Source: Yoonia sp.
GTDB lineage: Bacteria; Pseudomonadota; Alphaproteobacteria; Rhodobacterales; Rhodobacteraceae
DNA: 5,963 nucleotides
Assembly (NCBI GenBank): GCA_020627605.1
Contig: JAHDGO010000124.1
Location: 256-6,218 of the forward strand
Direction of reading: 5' to 3'
Shown here: positions 1 through 5,963 of the stretch, in pieces
Position numbering within the stretch: the stretch's first letter is position 1
Layout of the letters: each line of letters opens with the position of its first letter
The notes under the pieces: generated by a model
What the model was told of the DNA's origin: nothing
The model's database searches: none
What the model saw: only the letters and a program-made list of their open reading frames with translations
Program-made: the position numbers and the translations under genes

Positions 1-633
1 GGAGGCATGATCCCTGCCGCCGGCACACGCTTTCAGCATGATGCCGGCATCCGCCGCTACGGTTTTCACGGACTGTCATATGCCAATATGGTCGCCGCGT
101 TTGCTGACACCCTGCCCACCCGCCTGCTGGCCCTGCATCTGGGCAATGGCGCCAGCCTGTGCGCGATCAAGGACGGCAAGTCCATCGCGACCTCCATGGG
201 CTATTCGCCGCTGTCCGGTCTGACCATGGGCACCCGGTCAGGCGATATCGACGGGGCCGCCGTGCTGCGCCTCTCCAAGGCCCTGGGCGAGGATGAGACT
301 GACCGGATGCTGAACCGCAACAGCGGACTGAAGGCGCTGGCAGGCGACAACAACATGAAAACCCTGCTGGAGCGCGAAGACGCCGCCGCCAGTTTCGCGG
401 TGGATCATTTCTGCTATTGGGCCGCCCGCCATGCGGGGTCAGCCATTGTCGCGATGGGTGGCGTGGATGCTGTCGCCTTCACCGGCGGCATAGGTGAAAA
501 CGCAGCACCTGTGCGCACGCGGATCATGGACCATCTGGCCTGTTTCGGTGATCTGCCGGTACATGTCATTGCCGCCGACGAGGAAAAGCAAATCGCCCGC
601 GATGCGCTGTCCCTGATGGCAGCGGGGCAATGA
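1..633 (+). CDS. ackA: Acetate kinase, C-terminal part (5' end outside window)
   Basis: This enzyme interconverts acetyl phosphate plus ADP with acetate plus ATP in the cytoplasm. The frame is open from base 1 to a TGA at 631-633, so about the last half of a roughly 390-400 residue protein is present. Counting from the in-frame ATG at 7, visible family motifs are RRYGFHG (16-22, with the catalytic-type His21), HLGNG (44-48), MGTRSGD (74-80, with the transition-state Arg77), the ATP-site TGGIGEN (159-165) and a late DEE (191-193) matching the metal-binding Glu region. The ATG at 7 is not the real start, because conserved N-terminal kinase motifs must lie upstream. The stop overlaps the next start (ATGA). 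Next to sulfite export and oxidation genes, the likely role is ATP recovery from the acetyl phosphate made by sulfoacetaldehyde acetyltransferase; that is inferred from context. The loop just before RRYGFHG looks a few residues short (see findings). Propionate/butyrate kinase relatives are the main alternative. Confidence 0.93.
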   Translation, partial: GGMIPAAGTRFQHDAGIRRYGFHGLSYANMVAAFADTLPTRLLALHLGNGASLCAIKDGKSIATSMGYSPLSGLTMGTRSGDIDGAAVLRLSKALGEDETDRMLNRNSGLKALAGDNNMKTLLEREDAAASFAVDHFCYWAARHAGSAIVAMGGVDAVAFTGGIGENAAPVRTRIMDHLACFGDLPVHVIAADEEKQIARDALSLMAAGQ

Positions 634-1365
634 TGATGGACGCCTTGCTGACATGGACCGATCTGACAGCGCAGGAGTTTGCGATCCTGACCGGCATCGT
701 CATTCTGGCTGGCATCGTGCGCGGGTTTTCCGGCTTTGCCCTATCGGCCATTGTCATGGCCTCTGCCGTCATCATCCTGCCGCCGGTGCAACTGATCCCG
801 ATTTGCTGGTGGCTGGAGATGACGGCCTCTGTCCTCATGGCGCGGGGCGGCTGGAAAGAGGCGGATCGTCGGATCGTCTGGGGGCTGGTCATCGGCTCGA
901 CCATCGGTGTGCCGTTCGGGTTGCTTTTGACAACCTCTGTCCCGGTTGAAACCAGCAAGATCATAGCAACTGGCCAAGATCAGACTGCCGTTTCTGGCGA
1001 CACGGCCCGGCCTTTACGGGTCGGGCTTTACCGCCGGGGTGGTGACCGGGCTGGCCAGCGTCGGCGGCATGGTGATCGCGATCTATGTGCTGTCGCAAAA
1101 CGCCGCAGCCGCCAAGATGCGCGCCGCGCTCGTGTTGTTCCTTTTCCTGAGCTCCATCACCTCGCTGGTCACGCTGGCGTGGTTCGGCGTCATGGACAGC
1201 ACTGCCGTTGCCCGTGGCCTCAGCCTCGCCATCCCGACGATGATCGGCGTATTCCTTGGCCAGATGCTGTTCATGCCCCGCCTTGCCGCCTACTATCGCC
1301 CCTTCTGCCTGTCATTGCTTTGCGCATTGGCCGGTGCCGCCCTTGTCCGCACGCAAATCGCCTGA
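630..1365 (+). pseudogene. tauE: TauE/SafE (TSUP) family sulfite/sulfonate exporter, frameshifted
   Basis: TSUP proteins are multi-helix inner-membrane carriers; TauE-type members export sulfite or sulfonates released during C2-sulfonate breakdown. Three consecutive ATGs (630, 633, 636) follow a GGGG at 624-627; the start overlaps the ackA stop. Bases 630-968 encode about 113 residues of hydrophobic TSUP sequence, with the repeat motif GIVRGFSGFA near residue 30 and a helix ending SVPVETSKIIA. The same frame then turns Arg/His-rich and non-membranous. Typical TSUP sequence resumes in the +1 frame from about 967: QLAKIRLPFL, then GFTAGVVTGLASVGG (the second-half repeat motif), further hydrophobic helices and a TGA at 1363-1365, for about 132 residues. 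The two halves are collinear, but only about six residues separate segments where I expect a full helix. A deletion of 3n+2 bases, roughly 29-35, fits better than a single-base error. A sequencing error cannot be excluded from one read. Confidence 0.82.
963..970 (+). other. Apparent deletion/frameshift junction in tauE
   Basis: Upstream of this point the TSUP protein is in the frame of position 630; downstream it is in the frame of position 1039. The switch must lie close to 963-970. The downstream frame has a TAG at 964-966, which bounds it on the left, while the upstream frame stops resembling a transporter after the codon at 966. No homopolymer run or slippery heptamer lies here, which argues against programmed frameshifting or a simple homopolymer miscount. 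The exact breakpoint cannot be placed without an intact homolog. Confidence 0.7.
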
Positions 1366-1369
1366 AAGG
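1365..1369 (+). promoter_or_regulatory. Ribosome binding site deciding the soeA start
   Basis: AAAGG lies seven bases before the ATG at 1377 and overlaps the tauE stop codon. It supports starting soeA at 1377 rather than at the far-upstream in-frame ATG at 630, whose frame reaches soeA only because of the tauE lesion. Confidence 0.7.
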
Positions 1370-1376
1370 TTCGCTT

Positions 1377-4199
1377 ATGTCTTTGGATCAGCCACAACTG
1401 GATACATCGCCGAAAGTCTCTGACGAGGTGCGCAAGACGACCTGCTACATGTGCGCCTGCCGCTGCGGGATCAACGTGCATATGAAAGACGGCAAGGTTG
1501 CCTATATCGAAGGCAACAAGGATCACCCGGTCAATCAGGGGGTCCTTTGCGCCAAGGGCAGCGCCGGGATCATGCAGCACAACGCGCCATCGCGCCTGCG
1601 GGCGCCGCTGAAACGTGTGGGCGAGCGCGGGTCTGGCGAGTTTGAAGAGATTTCATGGGACGAGGCGCTGGAACTGGCCACAAGCTGGCTGAAACCGATC
1701 CGCGAAACGGCACCGGAAAAGCTTGCATTCTTCACAGGCCGCGATCAGTCGCAAAGCTTTACCGGGTTCTGGGCGCAGGGGTTCGGCACCCCGAATTTCG
1801 CAGCCCACGGCGGGTTCTGTTCGGTCAATATGGCGGCGGCCGGCATCTATACGATGGGTGGCGCGTTCTGGGAGTTTGGCCAGCCTGACTGGGACCATAC
1901 CAAACTCTTCATGTTGTTCGGCGTGGCCGAAGACCACGACAGCAACCCCATCAAGATGGGCATCGGCAAGATCAAGAAGCGCGGCGCGCGGATGATCGGG
2001 GTCAACCCCATTCGCACCGGTTATAACGCCGTCGCAGACGACTGGGTCGGGATCACGCCGGGCACCGATGGGCTGTTCATTCTGGCGCTGGTGCATTGCC
2101 TGATGAAGGCTGGCAAGGTGGATCTGGACTATCTGGCGCGGTTCACAAACGCCTCTGTCCTGATCAACGAAGACCCCAAGTCTGACCAATTTGGCCTGTT
2201 CCTGCGCGATGCAGATGGCCAGCCACAGGTCATCGACCGTAACACCGGCGCATTGGCCCCATGGAACGGCCAAGGGGTGGAACCTGACCTGTCGGCCACC
2301 TACCGCGCCAAGGGTGTGACCCACCGTCCGGTGTTCCACCTGATGGCAGACCGCTACCTGTCAGACGACTACGCGCCAGAGGCTGTGGCCGACCGCTGCG
2401 GCATCCCGGCAGAGCGTATCCGCGCGCTTGCCGCTGATCTCGCCCGCGTCGCCTTCGACGAGGCAATCGCGCTTGACCGCCCCTGGACGGACTTCCGCGG
2501 CAAGACCCACGACAAGATGGTGGGCCGCCCGGTGTCATTCCACGCGATGCGTGGCATCTCTGCCCATTCCAACGGGTTCCAGACCTGCCGTGCGCTGCAT
2601 ACGCTGCAGATCATCCTTGGCGCGGTGGAGACCCCAGGTGGGATGCGGTTCAAACCACCCTATCCCAAGCCTGCGACAGCGCACCCCAAGCCACACGGCA
2701 AGGTAACACCCGGTGCCGCGCTTGATGGCCCGCATCTGGGCTATACCCAAGGGCCAGAGGACCTGCTGTTGCATGACGACGGCAGCCCGAAACGCATCGA
2801 CAAGGCCTATTCATGGGACAACCCGATGTCGGCGCATGGGCTGATGCATATGGTGATCTCTAACGCGCATGCGGGTGATCCCTACAAGATCGACACGCTG
2901 TTCATGTATATGGCGAATATGTCGTGGAACTCCTCCATGAACTCTGGCGGCGTGATGAAGATGCTGACGGACAAGGATGAAAACGGCGACTATGTCATCC
3001 CGCGCATCATCTATTCAGACGCCTACTCATCTGAAATGGTGGCCTATGCCGACCTGATCCTGCCAGATACCACCTATCTGGAACGCCACGACTGCATCAG
3101 CCTGCTGGACCGCCCGATCTGCGAGGCTGATGGCGTGGCCGATGCGATCCGCTGGCCGGTGGTGAAACCTGACCGTGACGTGCGCGGCTTCCAGTCGGTG
3201 CTGTGTGACCTGGGTGCGCGTCTCGGCATGCCCGGTTTCGTGAATGAGGACGGCAGCCAGAAATATCAGGACTACGCCGATTACATCACCAACCACATCC
3301 GCCGCCCCGGCGTCGGCCCACTGGCCGGTTTTCGGGGTAACGGCGATGAACATGGCCGGGGTGAAGCAAACCCCAATCAGATCAACCGCTATATCGAAAA
3401 TGGCGGCTTCTGGATCGAACATGTCCCCGAGAACGCGGCCTACTACAAACCCTTCAGCAATGACTATCAGGACTGGGCGGTGAAGATGGGCTTTTACGAC
3501 GCGGTTCAGCCTTACATCTTCCAGCTTTATGTGGAACCGCTGCGCAAGTTTCAGGCCGCCGCCGAAGGCATCGGCACCCGCCAGCCACCAGACCGTCTGC
3601 GCGGCCAGATCAAGGCCACCATGGACCCGCTGCCGATCTGGTATGCGCCCTTCGAGGATGGCCATGTCGACCCGGCAGAATTCCCAGTCCATGCGCTGAC
3701 ACAGCGGCCCATGGCCATGTATCATTCATGGGGCACGCAAAACGCGTGGCTGCGCCAGATCCACGGGCACAACCCCCTCTACGTGCCCACCAAGATCTGG
3801 GAGGCCAATGGTTTTCAGGATGGCGACTGGGCCAAGGTGACATCGGCACATGGGTCCATCGTGGTGCCTGTGGCACATCAGGCTTCGCTCAACGAAAACA
3901 CCGTCTGGACATGGAACGCCATCGGCAAGCGCAAGGGCGCATGGGCGCTCGACGAAGGCGCGCCAGAGGCGACCAAAGGGTTCCTGCTGAACCATCTGAT
4001 CCACGAGTTGCTGCCGCCACGGGGCGACGGGCTGCGCTGGGCGAACTCTGACCCGGTGACAGGACAGGCCGCATGGTTTGACCTGCGCGTAAAGATCGAG
4101 AAATCAGCCGTCCCAAATGAGGCGCAGCCGGTGCTGCCGCCGATCAAGTCACCTGTCGGGAAAGGGCCCAAAGAGCTTGGCTGGAAGGTGGGCGAATGA
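1377..4199 (+). CDS. soeA: Sulfite dehydrogenase SoeA, molybdopterin catalytic subunit
   Basis: SoeA oxidises sulfite to sulfate at a bis-MGD molybdenum centre on the cytoplasmic side of the membrane and passes electrons to SoeB. The 940-residue product belongs to the DMSO reductase superfamily. The N-terminal Fe4S4 motif is Cys23, Cys26, Cys30 and Cys58 (CX2CX3CX27C, with an extra Cys28). The central molybdopterin domain includes HGGFCSVNM, where Cys148 is the likely molybdenum ligand, NPIRTGYNAVADDW with PGTDG (210-232), and LPDTTYLERHD (562-572). The molybdopterin dinucleotide-binding domain begins near residue 770 (MAMYHSWGTQNAW at 779-791). No twin-arginine signal precedes the first cysteine, as expected for Soe and unlike periplasmic polysulfide, thiosulfate or DMSO reductases. 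The start at 1377 has an AAAGG seven bases upstream and gives the expected N-terminus. The order soeA-soeB-soeC beside tauE and ackA supports sulfite as substrate. On domain content alone, another cytoplasmic molybdoenzyme of this superfamily remains possible. Confidence 0.87.
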   Translation: MSLDQPQLDTSPKVSDEVRKTTCYMCACRCGINVHMKDGKVAYIEGNKDHPVNQGVLCAKGSAGIMQHNAPSRLRAPLKRVGERGSGEFEEISWDEALELATSWLKPIRETAPEKLAFFTGRDQSQSFTGFWAQGFGTPNFAAHGGFCSVNMAAAGIYTMGGAFWEFGQPDWDHTKLFMLFGVAEDHDSNPIKMGIGKIKKRGARMIGVNPIRTGYNAVADDWVGITPGTDGLFILALVHCLMKAGKVDLDYLARFTNASVLINEDPKSDQFGLFLRDADGQPQVIDRNTGALAPWNGQGVEPDLSATYRAKGVTHRPVFHLMADRYLSDDYAPEAVADRCGIPAERIRALAADLARVAFDEAIALDRPWTDFRGKTHDKMVGRPVSFHAMRGISAHSNGFQTCRALHTLQIILGAVETPGGMRFKPPYPKPATAHPKPHGKVTPGAALDGPHLGYTQGPEDLLLHDDGSPKRIDKAYSWDNPMSAHGLMHMVISNAHAGDPYKIDTLFMYMANMSWNSSMNSGGVMKMLTDKDENGDYVIPRIIYSDAYSSEMVAYADLILPDTTYLERHDCISLLDRPICEADGVADAIRWPVVKPDRDVRGFQSVLCDLGARLGMPGFVNEDGSQKYQDYADYITNHIRRPGVGPLAGFRGNGDEHGRGEANPNQINRYIENGGFWIEHVPENAAYYKPFSNDYQDWAVKMGFYDAVQPYIFQLYVEPLRKFQAAAEGIGTRQPPDRLRGQIKATMDPLPIWYAPFEDGHVDPAEFPVHALTQRPMAMYHSWGTQNAWLRQIHGHNPLYVPTKIWEANGFQDGDWAKVTSAHGSIVVPVAHQASLNENTVWTWNAIGKRKGAWALDEGAPEATKGFLLNHLIHELLPPRGDGLRWANSDPVTGQAAWFDLRVKIEKSAVPNEAQPVLPPIKSPVGKGPKELGWKVGE
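4183..4188 (+). promoter_or_regulatory. Ribosome binding site for the 47-residue ORF
   Basis: GGAAGG sits inside the 3' end of soeA, seven bases before the ATG at 4196. A well-placed site is one of the reasons for accepting the small ORF as translated. Confidence 0.65.
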
Positions 4200-4339
4200 G
4201 CAACCGCCAAGTCCTCCTCCTGATCGCCGCCTTCGTTGCGCTGACCCTTGGCAGTTTCATTTGGTACATCGCCACGTGGGACGCTGAGCAACGCACGAAT
4301 CTAATTACCCCGACCCCATTCGAAAGGGCCATCGCATGA
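4196..4339 (+). CDS. Small single-helix membrane protein between soeA and soeB (47 residues)
   Basis: I do not recognise this protein. It starts at an ATG overlapping the soeA stop (ATGA, 4196-4199) and ends at a TGA overlapping the soeB start (ATGA, 4336-4339), so it exactly fills the gap between the two genes. GGAAGG lies seven bases upstream. The N-terminus is MSNRQ, followed by a strongly hydrophobic helix at about residues 6-26 (valine, leucine, alanine, phenylalanine, ending SFIWYIA), then a polar tail of about 21 residues with PTPFERAIA at the end. Arg4 before the helix and a slightly acidic tail suggest the N-terminus is in the cytoplasm and the tail in the periplasm. By hand count 34 of 47 codons end in G or C, as expected for a real gene in this GC-rich DNA. 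It could be an accessory subunit stabilising or anchoring the Soe complex, as small one-helix proteins do in some respiratory enzymes; that role is inference. Confidence 0.75.
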   Translation: MSNRQVLLLIAAFVALTLGSFIWYIATWDAEQRTNLITPTPFERAIA

Positions 4340-5097
4340 CCCAACTTCCCCCGCCATCCGCCAAGAAGCTTGGCCTTGTCATTGATCTGGACACCTGCGT
4401 GGGCTGTCATGCCTGCGTGATCTCCTGCAAAGGCTGGAACACCGAAAACTACGGCGCGCCTCTGTCCGACCAGAACGCATATGGGGCGGACCCATCGGGC
4501 ACCTTCCTCAACCGGGTGCACTCTTACGAGGTGCAGCCGGAAACCGGCCCGGCCCAGCTGATCCACGTCCCCAAATCCTGCCTGCATTGCGAAGACGCGC
4601 CCTGCGTGACCGTCTGCCCCACCGGCGCCAGCTACAAACGGGCCGAGGACGGGATCGTGCTGGTCAATGAAAGTGACTGTATCGGTTGCGGGCTTTGCGC
4701 CTGGGCCTGCCCTTATGGGGCCCGCGAGCTGGATGCCAAGGAAGGGGTGATGAAAAAATGCACCCTTTGCGTCGACCGGATCTATAACGAAAACCTGCCG
4801 GAAGAAGACCGCCAGCCTGCCTGCGTGCGCACCTGCCCGGCAGGCGCGCGGCATTTCGGTGATCTGGGCGATCCCGACAGCGATGTCAGCCAGTTGGTGG
4901 CCGAGCGCGGCGGCATGGACCTGATGCCCGAACAGGGCACCAAGCCGGTCAACAAATATCTGCCGCCACGCCCAAAGGACGTAGTGCCGGAGTTTGACAT
5001 CCTCGCCCCCTATCTGGAGCCTGTGGCCAGCGACGGCAAAGGCTTCGTCGGCTGGTTGGACAAAGCCCTTTCATCCCTGCCAGGAGGTGCCAAGTAA
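4336..5097 (+). CDS. soeB: Sulfite dehydrogenase SoeB, four-cluster iron-sulfur subunit
   Basis: SoeB carries electrons from the SoeA molybdenum site to the SoeC membrane anchor. The 253-residue protein is a DmsB/NrfC-type polyferredoxin with sixteen cysteines in four groups: Cys21/24/27/31, Cys82/85/90/94, Cys115/118/121/125 and Cys142/145/163/167. Each appears complete, so four Fe4S4 clusters are expected. It opens with a short polar leader and LGLVIDLDTCVGC and lacks any signal peptide, consistent with a cytoplasmic location alongside SoeA. The tail after about residue 200 (NKYLPPRPKD, then a segment ending LPGGAK) probably contacts the partner subunits. GAAAGGG at 4322-4328 is a ribosome site seven bases before the ATG. 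The start overlaps the stop of the small upstream ORF by four bases, and the TAA overlaps the soeC ATG by one base, so translational coupling across the complex is likely. Confidence 0.9.
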   Translation: MTQLPPPSAKKLGLVIDLDTCVGCHACVISCKGWNTENYGAPLSDQNAYGADPSGTFLNRVHSYEVQPETGPAQLIHVPKSCLHCEDAPCVTVCPTGASYKRAEDGIVLVNESDCIGCGLCAWACPYGARELDAKEGVMKKCTLCVDRIYNENLPEEDRQPACVRTCPAGARHFGDLGDPDSDVSQLVAERGGMDLMPEQGTKPVNKYLPPRPKDVVPEFDILAPYLEPVASDGKGFVGWLDKALSSLPGGAK

Positions 5098-5963
5098 TGC
5101 ATCCCGCAAGTTCCGTTATCATCTTCAACACATTCTCCGGTCTGGGCTTTGGCCTGCTGTTCTGGCTGGGCATGGGCGCGCTGGTGCCCACGGGCATGGG
5201 GGCCTTCATCTGGTTTGCCATTGCCTATATCTTGGCTGTTGGCGGGCTGATCGCCTCTACCTTTCACCTTGGCCACCCGGAACGGGCGATCAAGGCGTTC
5301 AGCCAGTGGAAAACCAGCTGGCTGAGCCGTGAAGGGGTTTGTGCCGTCTTTGCCTTGGTTGTCATGGCGATTTATGGGGCCGGTCTGGTCTTTGCCGGGA
5401 CACGGCTGGGTCTGATCGGGTTCATCGGCGGGCTTGCCTCGCTTGGCGTCGTGTTCACGACCTCGATGATCTACACCCAGATGAAAACTGTGCCCCGCTG
5501 GCGGCACTGGACGACACCGGCGATGTATCTGTTGCTGTCTGTGGGCGGTGGTGCGCTATTGTCAGGCCAGATCAGGATTGCAGCGGTGCTGCTGATCGCA
5601 GGCGGTATCCTGCAGATGTTTGCATGGGCCACGGGTGACACAAGGTTCAAGGCCTCTGGCACGACCATGGCCACAGCCACCGGTCTCGGCGGCATCGGCA
5701 CCGTGCGCGCGTTTGAGCCGCCGCATACAGGCACCAATTATCTGATGCGCGAGTTCATCCATCAGGTCGGGCGCAAACATGCGCAGACCCTGCGGATCAT
5801 CACCATCGGGCTGGCCTTTGTGCTGCCTGTCGTGCTGTTGCTTTTGCCGTTCAATCACGTCTTTGCGGCGCTGGCAGTGCTGAGCCATATCGCCGGTGTG
5901 CTGACCCTGCGCTGGCTGTTCTTTGCGCAGGCCGAACATGTGGTCGGCCTCTACTACGGCAAA
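5097..5963 (+). CDS. soeC: Sulfite dehydrogenase SoeC, DmsC-type membrane anchor (3' end outside window)
   Basis: SoeC holds the SoeAB dimer on the cytoplasmic face of the inner membrane and is expected to pass electrons to quinone. The ATG at 5097-5099 overlaps the soeB TAA by one base, and AGGAGG at 5082-5087 is an excellent ribosome site nine bases upstream. The frame stays open to the window edge, giving 289 residues. Hydrophobic helices lie at about residues 8-30, 34-57, 81-101, 104-126, 141-157, 160-179, 232-252 and 254-278, matching the eight-helix DmsC topology. Family hallmarks are HLGHPERA (57-64) and WKTSWLSREG (71-80) in the loop after helix two. The last residues, AEHVVGLYYGK, resemble the usual DmsC-family C-terminus, so probably only a few codons are missing. 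The sequence alone does not separate SoeC from other DmsC-like anchors; the assignment rests on its operon partners. Confidence 0.88.
   Translation, partial: MHPASSVIIFNTFSGLGFGLLFWLGMGALVPTGMGAFIWFAIAYILAVGGLIASTFHLGHPERAIKAFSQWKTSWLSREGVCAVFALVVMAIYGAGLVFAGTRLGLIGFIGGLASLGVVFTTSMIYTQMKTVPRWRHWTTPAMYLLLSVGGGALLSGQIRIAAVLLIAGGILQMFAWATGDTRFKASGTTMATATGLGGIGTVRAFEPPHTGTNYLMREFIHQVGRKHAQTLRIITIGLAFVLPVVLLLLPFNHVFAALAVLSHIAGVLTLRWLFFAQAEHVVGLYYGK

Noticed and set aside
1..9. GGAGG immediately followed by ATG at 7, resembling a ribosome site and gene start for acetate kinase
   Set aside because: The spacing is one base, too short to work, and the protein would lack the whole N-terminal half of the kinase. 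The frame is open to base 1, so the window simply cuts the gene.
960..975. Programmed ribosomal frameshift in tauE
   Set aside because: No slippery heptamer or stimulatory hairpin is evident, and a frameshift would not restore the missing helix residues at the junction.
1039..1365. Independent short gene starting at GTG 1039
   Set aside because: TSUP-like sequence in the same frame already extends upstream to about 967 and no ribosome site precedes the GTG. It is the second half of the broken tauE.
1653..2339. 228-residue open frame on the minus strand inside soeA
   Set aside because: It is antisense to well-conserved molybdoenzyme sequence, its composition is that of a complementary shadow frame, and it has no recognisable domain.
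3027..3725. 232-residue open frame on the minus strand inside soeA
   Set aside because: Same reasoning: it is opposite conserved soeA coding sequence in GC-rich DNA with no ribosome site or family motif.
4144..4854. 236-residue open frame on the minus strand across the soeA end, small ORF and soeB
   Set aside because: It is antisense to the cysteine-cluster region of soeB and spans three coupled genes, which makes it a chance opening rather than a gene.

Overview
The window reads as one tightly packed, all-plus-strand operon segment from a GC-rich alphaproteobacterium. The sulfur gene content fits a Rhodobacterales/roseobacter-type organism, but that assignment is inference; no rRNA or other marker is present. 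There is no gene-free stretch: the largest gap between genes is 11 bases and several junctions overlap. No promoter, terminator, tRNA, repeat, IS element or CRISPR was seen, and both ends cut through genes.

Layout: (1) 1-633, C-terminal part of an acetate kinase (ackA). (2) 630-1365, a TauE/SafE (TSUP) sulfite/sulfonate exporter gene that is broken: its first half is read in one frame and its second half in another, and about one membrane helix is missing at the junction. (3) 1377-4199, soeA, the molybdopterin catalytic subunit of the cytoplasm-facing sulfite dehydrogenase SoeABC. (4) 4196-4339, a 47-residue single-helix membrane protein, overlapping soeA upstream and soeB downstream by four bases each. 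(5) 4336-5097, soeB, the four-cluster iron-sulfur subunit. (6) 5097-5963, soeC, the DmsC-type membrane anchor, cut at the window end very near its natural C-terminus.

How it fits together: in C2-sulfonate (taurine, isethionate, sulfoacetaldehyde) dissimilation, sulfoacetaldehyde acetyltransferase releases acetyl phosphate and sulfite. Acetate kinase can recover ATP from the acetyl phosphate. The sulfite is either exported by a TauE-type carrier or oxidised to sulfate by SoeABC, feeding electrons to the quinone pool. Here the oxidising branch looks intact and the export branch looks disrupted.

The two points most worth following are the extra small membrane protein wedged between soeA and soeB, and the tauE lesion. 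The lesion also removes the stop that normally separates tauE from soeA, leaving a continuous 1189-codon frame.
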